NCBI GenBank assembly: GCA_019118925.1
Contig: DWYC01000051.1
Coordinates: 1 to 64,000, forward strand
DNA length: 64,000 nucleotides
Direction of reading: 5' to 3'
Source of the DNA: Candidatus Flavonifractor intestinipullorum
GTDB lineage: Bacteria > Bacillota > Clostridia > Oscillospirales > Oscillospiraceae
Position 1 is the stretch's first letter, and each line of letters begins with the position of its first letter. A program made the translations under genes and the position numbers. Positions 1 to 7,371 of this stretch are shown one piece after another. The notes under the pieces were generated by a model, which saw only the letters and a program-made list of their open reading frames with translations, was not told the origin of the DNA and did not search any database.

Positions 1-1968
1 GGTATGGGCCTGGAGCGTCTGGCAGTGGTGTGTCAGGATGTGGACTCCCTCTTTGATGTGGACACGGTGATGAACATCACCAACAAGGTCAGCGAGATCA
101 CCGGGGCCCACTACGGCGAGAGCCACCAGAAGGACGTGTCCCTGCGGGTCATCACCGACCACATCCGCTCGGCCACCTTCATGATCTGCGACGGCGTCCT
201 CCCCTCCAACGAGGGCCGGGGCTATGTCCTGCGCCGCCTGCTCCGCCGGGCGGCCCGTCACGGCAAGCTCCTGGGTGTCAACGACCCCTTCCTCTACCAG
301 GTCTGCGAGACCGTCATCCACGAGAACGAGGGCCACTACCCCGAGCTGCGGGAGCGGGCAGGCTATATCACCAAGATCATCCGGGTGGAGGAGGAGAACT
401 TCGCCCGCACCATCGACGGCGGCCTGAAGATCTTCCACGAGATGCTCTCCGCCCACAAGGAGAAGGGCGAGAAGGTCTTCTCCGGCGCCGATGCCTTCAA
501 GCTCTACGACACCTACGGCTTCCCCATCGACCTGACCGGCGAGATGGCTGCCGAGGAGGGCCTGACGGTGGACCAGGAGGGCTTCCAGAAGCTCATGGAG
601 GAGCAGAAGGTCCGGGCCCGCAAAGCCCGGGAGGCCCTGGGCGACCTGGGCTGGGCCGGCGTGGAGTTCGGCAAGGACGTGCCCGAGACCGAGTTTGTGG
701 GCTATAAGCACACCGCCTTTGACGGGGCCAAAGTGGTGGCCCTGGTGGTGGAGAACGAGCAGGCCGAGGAGCTCATGCCCGGTGTGGAGGGCATTGTGGT
801 GCTGGACAAGACGCCCTTCTACGCCGAGATGGGCGGCCAGGTGGCCGACCACGGTACGATCACCGCTGGGGAGGCCTGCTTCCAGGTCACCGACGTGCAG
901 AAGAACAAGGGCGGCAAGTATATGCACTACGGCAAGATGGCCTCCGGAACGCTGAAGCTGGGGGATACGGTCGCCGCCCAGATCGACGTCCGGCGCCGCA
1001 AGGCCGTCATGCGGGCCCACACGGGCACCCATCTGCTGGACAAGGCCCTGCGCACCGTCCTGGGCGACCACGCACACCAGGCCGGCTCCCTGGTGGAGGA
1101 GGACCGGCTGCGCTACGACTTCACCCACTTCTCCGCCCTCACCGCCGAGGAACTGGCCCGGGTCTCCGCCATGGTCAACGAGGCCGTGCTGGAGGGTTAC
1201 GACGTCCACACCGACGTTCTCCCCATTGAGGAGGCCAAGAAGCGGGGCGCTATCGCCCTCTTTGGTGAGAAGTACGGCGACGTGGTCCGCGTGGTGGACA
1301 TGGGCAGCGGCTACTCGGTGGAGTTCTGCGGCGGCACCCACCTGGACAACACCGCCAAGGTGGGCGTGTTCCACATCGAGAGCGAGTTCTCCGTGGCCTC
1401 CGGCGTGCGGCGCATTGAGGCCACCACGGGCCTGAAGAGCCTGGAGGTCATGAACCGGAATCAGGAGCTCCTCTTCGAGGCGGCCGCCGTTCTCAAGGCC
1501 AAGCCCGGCGAGCTGCGCGCCAAGGCCGAGCAGAACATGGAAGAGCTGCGGCAGATGCGCCACACCATTGAGAAATATCAGGCCAAGGAGGCCGCCGGCG
1601 AGACCGAGCGCTTCCTGCTGGGCGGCCACGCCGTGGGCGAGCTGAAGGTGCTCACCGCCACGCTGCCCCAGGCTGACGCGGCCAAGCTGCGCCAGATGGG
1701 CGACCTGCTCCGGGACAAGCAGCCCAACGTGGTGGCGGTGCTCTCGGCCGTCAACGACGGGAAGATCACCTTCCTGGCCGTCTGCGGCAAGGAGGCGGTG
1801 CAGAAGGGCCTGAAGGCCGGCGAGATCATCAAGCATGTCACCGCCATCTGCGGCGGCAAGGGCGGCGGCAAACCCGACTCGGCCATGGGCGGCGGCTCCG
1901 ATGTTCTCAAACTGGACGACGCGCTGGCCGCAGTGGACGACTTTGTGGCCGGGAAGCTGGGGCTTTAA
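1..1968 (+). CDS. alaS: Alanyl-tRNA synthetase, 3' part (gene starts before the window)
   Basis: Charges tRNA-Ala with alanine in the cytoplasm and edits mischarged Ser and Gly. The frame is open from the first base and begins inside the class II aminoacylation core with GMGLERL, so roughly the first 220 residues of a family protein of about 870-880 residues lie upstream. Seen in order: the end of the catalytic core, the editing domain with its zinc/catalytic motif HTGTH (about nt 1018-1032) and CGGTH (about nt 1327-1341), and a C-terminal DHHA1-type domain ending in a Gly-rich GGKGGGKPDSAMGGG stretch. The first ATG at nt 4 is internal, not a start. No T-box leader can be judged because the 5' end is outside. 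Confidence 0.97.
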   Translation, partial: GMGLERLAVVCQDVDSLFDVDTVMNITNKVSEITGAHYGESHQKDVSLRVITDHIRSATFMICDGVLPSNEGRGYVLRRLLRRAARHGKLLGVNDPFLYQVCETVIHENEGHYPELRERAGYITKIIRVEEENFARTIDGGLKIFHEMLSAHKEKGEKVFSGADAFKLYDTYGFPIDLTGEMAAEEGLTVDQEGFQKLMEEQKVRARKAREALGDLGWAGVEFGKDVPETEFVGYKHTAFDGAKVVALVVENEQAEELMPGVEGIVVLDKTPFYAEMGGQVADHGTITAGEACFQVTDVQKNKGGKYMHYGKMASGTLKLGDTVAAQIDVRRRKAVMRAHTGTHLLDKALRTVLGDHAHQAGSLVEEDRLRYDFTHFSALTAEELARVSAMVNEAVLEGYDVHTDVLPIEEAKKRGAIALFGEKYGDVVRVVDMGSGYSVEFCGGTHLDNTAKVGVFHIESEFSVASGVRRIEATTGLKSLEVMNRNQELLFEAAAVLKAKPGELRAKAEQNMEELRQMRHTIEKYQAKEAAGETERFLLGGHAVGELKVLTATLPQADAAKLRQMGDLLRDKQPNVVAVLSAVNDGKITFLAVCGKEAVQKGLKAGEIIKHVTAICGGKGGGKPDSAMGGGSDVLKLDDALAAVDDFVAGKLGL

Positions 1969-2033
1969 GCCCGCCGCTTTTCGGCGGAATATTAGATGTT
2001 CCGGGTCTGGAGGACCCGAGATAGGAGAAATGT

Positions 2034-2213
2034 ATGCTGCCCCAGGACCCCTATATTCTACTGAGTGTTGTCAATACCAAGCTGCGGGATGACTGTCCCT
2101 GCCTGGACGACTTCTGCGCCCGGGAGGGAGTAGACGCGGCGGATTTGGCCGATAAGCTGGCCGCGATCGGGTATCGGTATAGCCCGGAGCAAGGCCGGTT
2201 CGTCCCCTGCTGA
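2034..2213 (+). CDS. DUF4250 family small protein
   Basis: A 59-residue protein starting MLPQDPYILLSVVNTKLRD and ending in a GYRYSPEQGRF segment, which matches the short DUF4250 family of Firmicutes, whose function is not known. An AGGAG site at 2023-2027 lies 6 nt before the ATG at 2034. A second ATG at 2030 is too close to that site, and its frame closes at 2092. It sits 65 bp downstream of alaS on the same strand with no clear terminator between, so cotranscription is likely. The composition (charged, helical, two CxC-like cysteines) gives no catalytic hint. Confidence 0.8.
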   Translation: MLPQDPYILLSVVNTKLRDDCPCLDDFCAREGVDAADLADKLAAIGYRYSPEQGRFVPC

Positions 2214-2283
2214 ACAAGCGGTATGCACTCTGGACCGAAACGATTTGGAGAAAGGGTGACCTTGTACGGAAGATAGCAAGCAG

Positions 2284-2889
2284 ATGCAGTCTTTTGATCC
2301 GCAGATGGAATGGGATCTACCGCCGCTTTCTCGCCAGATTGAGATCTTACAGGGATTGGGGCTGACCATCCCGGAAGATATCATTCAGGAAGCCTCGGCA
2401 AAAGGGGAGCACCCGTCCGATTTTCACACGCTTCTAGCCGAGATCGGATTTGGAGAGTTCGACCCGGATACCGGCATGTGGACGCCGACATCGGATCAGA
2501 TATTCTCCTTTGATGCAGAGGTCTTTGATGTTGAAAACATGTATCCCAATTTCATCAAAGGCCTGCAGGCGATCTCCAAAGGGGAGCTTGTCTTTTCGGA
2601 TGTAGTGCAGGATGACAGTGATGTGGATTGGGATACCCCGGATGGAATCATGCATGTGTCCTACCGCCTCAACGGTGTGCCATGCAGCTTTGACGCTCCA
2701 TTTATGGGGGATTGGATGGATACTTCGTTCCAAGACGCGGTAAACCGGGAATTGGAAAAGCTCGGCATACAAAAGCGGTTTTACGCCACAGAGGGTATGC
2801 AGGGAAATACGTTATTCTTTTGTACGGAAACATGGGCGAGAAAATTGGAAGAAGCAACATTGTGCCACATGTCCCTTTCTGGCAAATAG
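2284..2889 (+). CDS. Hypothetical acidic protein, 201 aa
   Basis: I do not recognise this family. The protein is acidic, rich in Asp and aromatic residues, and has no signal peptide, membrane segment or obvious catalytic motif. The middle (about residues 60-130) alternates short beta-like stretches with DD/DSDVDWDTP-type acidic loops. The frame opens at 2260, and the first ATG is 2284 with only a weak GGAAG (2268-2272) upstream. Base composition is visibly more AT-rich than both neighbours, and codon choice (TTT, GAT, AAA) differs from alaS and the HIT gene. This suggests acquisition or low expression. Its relation to the DUF4250 and HIT genes on either side is unknown. It could be an orphan effector-immunity or phage-type protein, but nothing seen proves that. 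Confidence 0.55.
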   Translation: MQSFDPQMEWDLPPLSRQIEILQGLGLTIPEDIIQEASAKGEHPSDFHTLLAEIGFGEFDPDTGMWTPTSDQIFSFDAEVFDVENMYPNFIKGLQAISKGELVFSDVVQDDSDVDWDTPDGIMHVSYRLNGVPCSFDAPFMGDWMDTSFQDAVNRELEKLGIQKRFYATEGMQGNTLFFCTETWARKLEEATLCHMSLSGK

Positions 2890-2913
2890 GAATCGATAGG
2901 AGGAGTTGATTTT

Positions 2914-3252
2914 ATGTCGGATTGTCTGTTCTGCAAGATCGTAGCGGGGGAGATCCCCTCCAAGAAAGTCTATGAGGACGAGCAGGTCTATGCCTTCTAC
3001 GACATTGACCCCCAGGCGCCCACCCATTTCCTGGTCATCCCCAAAGCCCATATCGGCTCCTGCGGGGAGATCACCGCGGAGAATTCCGCTGTGGTGGCCC
3101 ACGCCTTTGAAGTCATCGCCAAGGTGACCCGGGAGCTGGGTCTCACCGATTTCCGCGTGGTCTCCAACTGCGGCGAGCAGGCCGGTCAGAGCGTCCACCA
3201 CCTGCACTTCCACGTGCTCTCCGGGCGCGACATGACCTGGCCGCCCGGCTAA
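2914..3252 (+). CDS. hinT: HIT family hydrolase (HinT-like)
   Basis: A histidine-triad nucleotide-binding protein, expected to hydrolyse purine nucleoside phosphoramidates or similar AMP conjugates in the cytoplasm. The 112-residue length is typical. The N-terminal CLFCKI motif, the ALTD-type core (here YAFYDIDPQAPTHFLVIPK) and the catalytic triad HHLHFHV near the C-terminus are all present. The start is set by AGGAGG at 2898-2904, with the ATG at 2914. The gene is followed at once by a strong intrinsic terminator, so it closes the alaS transcription unit. Confidence 0.93.
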   Translation: MSDCLFCKIVAGEIPSKKVYEDEQVYAFYDIDPQAPTHFLVIPKAHIGSCGEITAENSAVVAHAFEVIAKVTRELGLTDFRVVSNCGEQAGQSVHHLHFHVLSGRDMTWPPG

Positions 3253-3281
3253 TTCCATCCATTTCAGAACGGAAGAATATG

Positions 3282-3320
3282 CCCCAGCGGGCGGGTATCT
3301 TCGGCCGCTGGGGTTCTTTT
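3282..3320 (+). terminator. Intrinsic terminator after hinT
   Basis: A 9-bp perfect stem CCCCAGCGG (3282-3290) / CCGCTGGGG (3305-3313) is followed by TTCTTTTT. It lies inside an N-terminal extension that could otherwise be read for the next gene, and so supports the start of that gene at 3351. Confidence 0.88.
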
Positions 3321-3350
3321 TACCCAAAAACGGGAAAAGAGGCGGGAAAA

Positions 3351-4736
3351 ATGGAAGAAATCACATCTTTTATCCAACATCTGGACAGCCTGATCTGGGG
3401 CATTCCTATGATGGTGCTGCTCTTCGGAACCCATGTATTTCTGACCGTTCGCACCGGAATCATCCAGCGCAAAACCTTTACGGGAATCCGGCTCTCGGTG
3501 ACCCGGGACAAGGACGCCCCCGGCGACGTGAGTCAGTTTCAGGCGCTCACCACCGCCCTGGCCTCCACCATCGGCACGGGCAACATCGTGGGAGTGGGCA
3601 CCGCCATCTTCATGGGAGGGCCCGGCGCGGTGTTCTGGTGCTGGATCACCGGAGTGTTTGGGATTGCCACCAAGTATGGCGAATCCCTCATCGCGGTCAA
3701 ATACCGGGTCCGCACCCCCGACGGCAGGATGCAGGGCGGCGCCATGTATGCCCTGGAGCGGGGGCTGAACCTGAAGTGGCTGGGAATGCTCTTTGCGTTC
3801 TTTGCGGCGGTGACCTCTCTGGGGACCGGCTGCGGCACCCAGATCAACGCCATTGCCGAGGTCATTGAGACCAACGTCACCTTTGTCCACATTCCCCGTC
3901 TGGCCATCGGCATCGTGGGCGGCGTTCTCACGGCGGTGGTCATTCTGGGCGGAATTCAATCCATCGCCAAGGTGTGCGAGAAACTGGTTCCCTTCATGGC
4001 CTTTTTCTACGTGGCGGGGTGTCTTGTCATCCTGTGGTTTAACCGGGACGTGCTCCTGGCCGCGGTTGGGACGATTCTCCGCACGGCATTTGTGCCCGAG
4101 GCGGTGGCGGGCGGACTGGTGGGGCGGGGCCTCATCGCCGCGGCCCAGGCGGGGATGGCCCGGGGTCTGTTCTCCAACGAGTCGGGGCTGGGCTCGGCGC
4201 CTCTGGTGGCCTCGGCGGCCCAGACCCGCAATCCGGTGCGCCAGGCCCTGGTGTCGGCCACCGGGACCTTCTGGGACACGGTGGTGGTGTGTCTGATGAC
4301 CGGGCTGGTACTGGTCTCCACGGTGATGAAGCACGAGGGCATCATGGCCTCCATTGAAAACGGCGGCCAGATGACCACCGCGGCCTTTGGACAGATTCCG
4401 GTGGTGGGCCCGGTGATTCTCACCTTCGGCATCATCACGTTTGCCTATTCCACCATTTTGGGCTGGTCCTATTACGGCGAGCGCTGCGCCCAGTATCTGC
4501 TGGGTCCCAAGGCGGTAATAGCCTACAAAGTGGTGTTTGTGGCCGTAGTAGTGGCGGCCCCTGTGGTGGATCTGAACCTGCTTTGGACCATTGCGGACAT
4601 CCTCAATGCGTGCATGGCCGTGCCCAACCTGGTGGCGGTGCTGCTGCTCTCCGGCGTCATCGCCGCCGAGACCCGGCGCTACATCCACGACCTGGACGCG
4701 GTGGACCACACCGAAATTCCGCTGGTCAGACGGTAA
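3351..4736 (+). CDS. Sodium:alanine/glycine symporter, AGCS family
   Basis: An inner-membrane sodium-coupled amino-acid carrier for alanine or glycine. It has 461 residues with about ten or more hydrophobic helices. The family signature GTGNIVGVGTAIFMGGPGA is near residue 80, and a second signature, SNESGLGSAP, is near residue 285. The start at 3351 (MEEITSF) follows a purine-rich AGAGGCGGG and avoids reading through the hinT terminator. It is monocistronic, bounded by terminators on both sides. A second, diverged AGCS gene lies at 15767 behind a glycine riboswitch, whereas this copy has no riboswitch. Exact substrate is not decidable from sequence. Confidence 0.93.
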   Translation: MEEITSFIQHLDSLIWGIPMMVLLFGTHVFLTVRTGIIQRKTFTGIRLSVTRDKDAPGDVSQFQALTTALASTIGTGNIVGVGTAIFMGGPGAVFWCWITGVFGIATKYGESLIAVKYRVRTPDGRMQGGAMYALERGLNLKWLGMLFAFFAAVTSLGTGCGTQINAIAEVIETNVTFVHIPRLAIGIVGGVLTAVVILGGIQSIAKVCEKLVPFMAFFYVAGCLVILWFNRDVLLAAVGTILRTAFVPEAVAGGLVGRGLIAAAQAGMARGLFSNESGLGSAPLVASAAQTRNPVRQALVSATGTFWDTVVVCLMTGLVLVSTVMKHEGIMASIENGGQMTTAAFGQIPVVGPVILTFGIITFAYSTILGWSYYGERCAQYLLGPKAVIAYKVVFVAVVVAAPVVDLNLLWTIADILNACMAVPNLVAVLLLSGVIAAETRRYIHDLDAVDHTEIPLVRR

Positions 4737-4744
4737 TACAGGAA

Positions 4745-4779
4745 AACGCGTCCGTCCCGCACAGCGGGACGGACGCGTT
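4745..4779. terminator. Bidirectional terminator between AGCS gene and rpoN
   Basis: A perfect 16-bp palindromic stem (4745-4760 and 4764-4779) with a 3-nt loop separates two convergent genes. T-rich sequence is modest on both sides, but the stem is very stable. Confidence 0.85.
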
Positions 4780-4785
4780 GTTCAC

Positions 4786-6147
4786 TTATTCGTACTGTTT
4801 GCGCCCGGAGGTGTTGGGGATGTTCAGCTCCTCCCGGTATTTGGCCACCGTCCGCCGGGAGAGGCGGCAGCCTTCCTCCTCCATCCGCTCGCACAGCTTC
4901 TGGTCGGAGAGGGGATGGCGCTTATCCTCCTCGTCCACCAGACGGCGGAGCAGGGCTTTGGCCGCGCTGGGGGAGGTGCCCTCCTCCCCCTCCTCCCCCA
5001 GCTTTCGGGAGAAAAAGTAGTAGAGAGGGTAGACCCCCTGATCGCACTGGAGATACTTGTCCTTGATGGCCCGGCTGACGGTGGACTCGTGAACGCCCAT
5101 CTCGGCGGCCACATCGGAGAGAAGCATGGGGGAGAGGTGCCCCGGCCCCAGGCGGAAAAAGGCCTCCTGATTGCGCAGAATGCACTGGGCGCAGGAGAGC
5201 AGGGTACTGCGCCGCTGCTCAATCGTGCTGATGACCCACTTGGCCTGGCGGACTTTGTCGGTGAGGTAGTCCTGCACCTCCTGCTCGGGGTGCTCCTGGA
5301 GCATCTGCGTATAGGTGTGGTTGAGGTGCAGGGAGGGAAAGAGGCGGTCGTTGGGCGCCACCTCAAAGTGGTCGTACTGCCACACGACCACCAGGTCGGG
5401 CGTGATGTAGGAAGGGGCCTCCCGGTCGGCAAAGCCCGCCCCCGGCCGGGGGTTGAGGGTACGGATATGGGCGCAGGCGGAGCGCACGGCCCCCGTGTCG
5501 GCGGACAGGCGCCGGGCCAGCAGGCCGTATTGATTGCGGGCCAGGGCCTCCAGCCCGTCCTGAACGATGCGCAGGGCCAGAATGTCCTGGGGATGTTCCC
5601 GGCAGAGCTGAAGAGAGAGGCACTCCGAGAGGGTGCGGGCCCCCACCCCGGCCGGGTCCAGCGATTGAATCAGGCGCAGCCCCTCTTCCAACGTGGACTG
5701 GGACAGCCCGGAGGCCTGTGTGAGTTCCTCCAGAGGTTCGTCCAGCCAGCCGCTGCGGTTCAGGCTCTCGGCGACAAAGATGGCGGCCGCCCGCACATCG
5801 GGCTCCAGGTCCATGCCCTGAAGCTGGAAGAGCAGGTGGCCGTAAAGCGTGTCCTCTCCGTCCTCGGACACGCCGAAGGGGTCTAATGGACGGTCCTCAT
5901 CGTCCTGACGGTAGTAAAAGCTGTTCTGGCGGTCGCTGCTCTCCAACCATTCCAGCTTCCGCTGCAGCAGTTCGCCCTCTTCCCGGCGCCGCTCAAAATG
6001 GTCCTCGGACTCCAGAACGGGATTTTCCTGCAGGGTCTGCTCTACAAAATCCAGCAGCTCCTGAGAGCCCATTTGAAGGACTGCCATGGACTGGATCATC
6101 ATAGGGGAGAGGATCTGACTTTGCTTTTGTTCCAGTTTTAATTCCAT
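4786..6147 (-). CDS. rpoN: RNA polymerase sigma-54 factor
   Basis: Directs RNA polymerase to -24/-12 promoters and needs AAA+ activators to open them. The 453-residue protein shows the three expected parts: Gln/Leu-rich region I (MELKLEQKQSQILSPMMIQS), an acidic linker (residues about 50-90), and a core-binding plus DNA-binding region ending with the RpoN box, here RRTVAKYREEL, about 20 residues from the end. The sigma-A type promoter at 6227-6255 and a long GC hairpin in the leader precede it. No enhancer-binding activator gene and no clear TGGCAC-N5-TTGC promoter were seen in the window, so its targets lie elsewhere. Confidence 0.96.
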   Translation of the reverse strand: MELKLEQKQSQILSPMMIQSMAVLQMGSQELLDFVEQTLQENPVLESEDHFERRREEGELLQRKLEWLESSDRQNSFYYRQDDEDRPLDPFGVSEDGEDTLYGHLLFQLQGMDLEPDVRAAAIFVAESLNRSGWLDEPLEELTQASGLSQSTLEEGLRLIQSLDPAGVGARTLSECLSLQLCREHPQDILALRIVQDGLEALARNQYGLLARRLSADTGAVRSACAHIRTLNPRPGAGFADREAPSYITPDLVVVWQYDHFEVAPNDRLFPSLHLNHTYTQMLQEHPEQEVQDYLTDKVRQAKWVISTIEQRRSTLLSCAQCILRNQEAFFRLGPGHLSPMLLSDVAAEMGVHESTVSRAIKDKYLQCDQGVYPLYYFFSRKLGEEGEEGTSPSAAKALLRRLVDEEDKRHPLSDQKLCERMEEEGCRLSRRTVAKYREELNIPNTSGRKQYE

Positions 6148-6176
6148 TCGTATCCCCCATCATTTGCCGGAAACGC

Positions 6177-6208
6177 CGCGGGAGAAGGGACCAAAGCCCT
6201 TCCCCGCG
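6177..6208 (-). other. Leader hairpin of rpoN
   Basis: CGCGGG-a-GAAGGG pairs with CCCTTCCCCGCG around a 7-nt loop (12 bp with one bulged base). It lies between the promoter and the rpoN start. No T-tract follows, so it is more likely an mRNA-stabilising or translation-modulating structure than a terminator. Confidence 0.5.
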
Positions 6209-6226
6209 CCTACTTGTACAAGCTCT

Positions 6227-6255
6227 ATTTTACCACAGGATACGACGGCTTTCAA
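6227..6255 (-). promoter_or_regulatory. Sigma-A promoter of rpoN
   Basis: On the minus strand TTGAAA (6250-6255), 17-nt spacer, TAAAAT (6227-6232). It is about 80 bp upstream of the rpoN ATG. Confidence 0.65.
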
Positions 6256-6313
6256 ACCCTTTTGACCAATAAAAACACGGGGAGATCCGGGCAGAACGCG
6301 AATAAAGGGAGCC

Positions 6314-7240
6314 TCAGTCCTGCCAGAGCTCCTCCGGGTAGAGCCCCTCCCGGGTCATGCGGGCCAGGGCCTCGACAACGCTGGGGAGATCGTCCTGATA
6401 GGTCATGCCGTACCACTTGTCCCGGCTGGGCAGGACCCGGACCCGGGCTTTTTCCTCGGCGATGAGCTGGCTGACCACGGCGGGGAGATAGTACTCCCCC
6501 TTCATGGGGTTGGAGGCGAGCGTTTGTTCCAGAAACGCGGGGAAGCGCGCCCAGGCCTCCTCCAGGTAGGCCCGGGTAAAGCCCCAGAGGTTCATGGACA
6601 CCAGGGTATCGCCGGGCAGGCTGGTCCAGCTCTCCCCGCCGTCCTCGGTGAAGCGGGGCCCCTCCGGGGTGGACTCGATGCGGGTGCGCTCGGTCACACT
6701 GACCAGGTTATGGTCCCGGTCCTCCACGCACACGCCCCGGGCCACCGAGCCGTGTTCGGTGACGGTGTTCTCCAGAAGGTAGCCCACCATGGCGAAGGAG
6801 TAGGCCTCCGGCGTGTCGGGGTGGGTGGTCAGGTAGTCGTAGAGGGACTGGAAGCCGTGGGGGCCGTAGTAGTCGTCGGAGTTGATGACGGCGAAGGGGC
6901 CCGTTACCACATGGCGGGCGGCCAAGGCGGCCTGGGCGGTGCCCCAGGGCTTGATCCGGCCCTCCGGGACCGTGAAGCCGGCGGGCAGGTCGTCCAGCCG
7001 CTGGTGGACATAGCGGACCTCCATGGCCCGGGAGAGCCGGTCGCCGATGCGGCGGTGAAACTCGGCCTCCAGCTCGGGTTTGACTACAAAGACGACCGTC
7101 TCGAAGCCGGCACGGCGGGCGTCATAAATGGAGTAGTCCATCAACAGCTCGCCGTGTCCCCCCACGGGGGAGAGCTGCTTGAGTCCGCCGAAGCGGCTGC
7201 CCATTCCGGCGGCCATCACCACAAGAACCGGTTTTTGCAT
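6314..7240 (-). CDS. Sugar/NTP nucleotidyltransferase family protein
   Basis: Expected to transfer a nucleotide to a sugar- or polyol-phosphate in the cytoplasm. The N-terminus VLVVMAAGMGSRFGGLKQL is the nucleotide-binding loop of the NTP_transferase fold. INSDDYYG (about residues 120-127) supplies the metal-binding Asp pair, and GEYYLP plus KWYGMTY fit the sugar-binding half. With 308 residues it is longer than GlmU-N or RfbA-like domains and lacks an acyltransferase domain. Its substrate is unknown. It stands alone with its own promoter, which is embedded in an inverted repeat. No surface-polysaccharide genes flank it. Confidence 0.85.
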   Translation of the reverse strand: MQKPVLVVMAAGMGSRFGGLKQLSPVGGHGELLMDYSIYDARRAGFETVVFVVKPELEAEFHRRIGDRLSRAMEVRYVHQRLDDLPAGFTVPEGRIKPWGTAQAALAARHVVTGPFAVINSDDYYGPHGFQSLYDYLTTHPDTPEAYSFAMVGYLLENTVTEHGSVARGVCVEDRDHNLVSVTERTRIESTPEGPRFTEDGGESWTSLPGDTLVSMNLWGFTRAYLEEAWARFPAFLEQTLASNPMKGEYYLPAVVSQLIAEEKARVRVLPSRDKWYGMTYQDDLPSVVEALARMTREGLYPEELWQD

Positions 7241-7292
7241 GGGATTACACCTCGCTCACAGATCATTTCAATGTAAGAACGCAGAAAAGGGA

Positions 7293-7331
7293 CGCTGTAT
7301 GCATTATAATACAGCGCCCCTCCCGGCGCAA
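7293..7331 (-). promoter_or_regulatory. Promoter of the nucleotidyltransferase gene, with overlapping inverted repeat
   Basis: Minus strand TTGCGC (7326-7331), 17-nt spacer, TATAAT (7303-7308). A perfect 8-bp inverted repeat, CGCTGTAT (7293-7300) and ATACAGCG (7309-7316), brackets the -10 box. That is a classic repressor position, although no cognate regulator is identifiable here. Confidence 0.65.
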
Positions 7332-7332
7332 T

Positions 7333-7362
7333 GCAAAAAGGAGGCCGGAGCCTCCTTTTTGC
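7333..7362 (-). terminator. Terminator after the YcdB/SLH gene
   Basis: Perfect stem GCAAAAAGGAGGC (7333-7345) / GCCTCCTTTTTGC (7350-7362) with a 4-nt loop. T-rich arms make it work in either direction. It separates the gene at 7372 from the next promoter. Confidence 0.88.
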
Positions 7363-7371
7363 AAAAACGCG

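Noticed and set aside
3279..3350. An upstream ATG start for the first AGCS symporter
   Set aside because: It lies before the hinT terminator hairpin. Start 3351 follows a ribosome site and matches family length.
4786..6147. Sigma-54 dependent genes within the window
   Set aside because: I looked for TGGCAC-N5-TTGC type sites upstream of the genes and for AAA+ activator genes and saw none.
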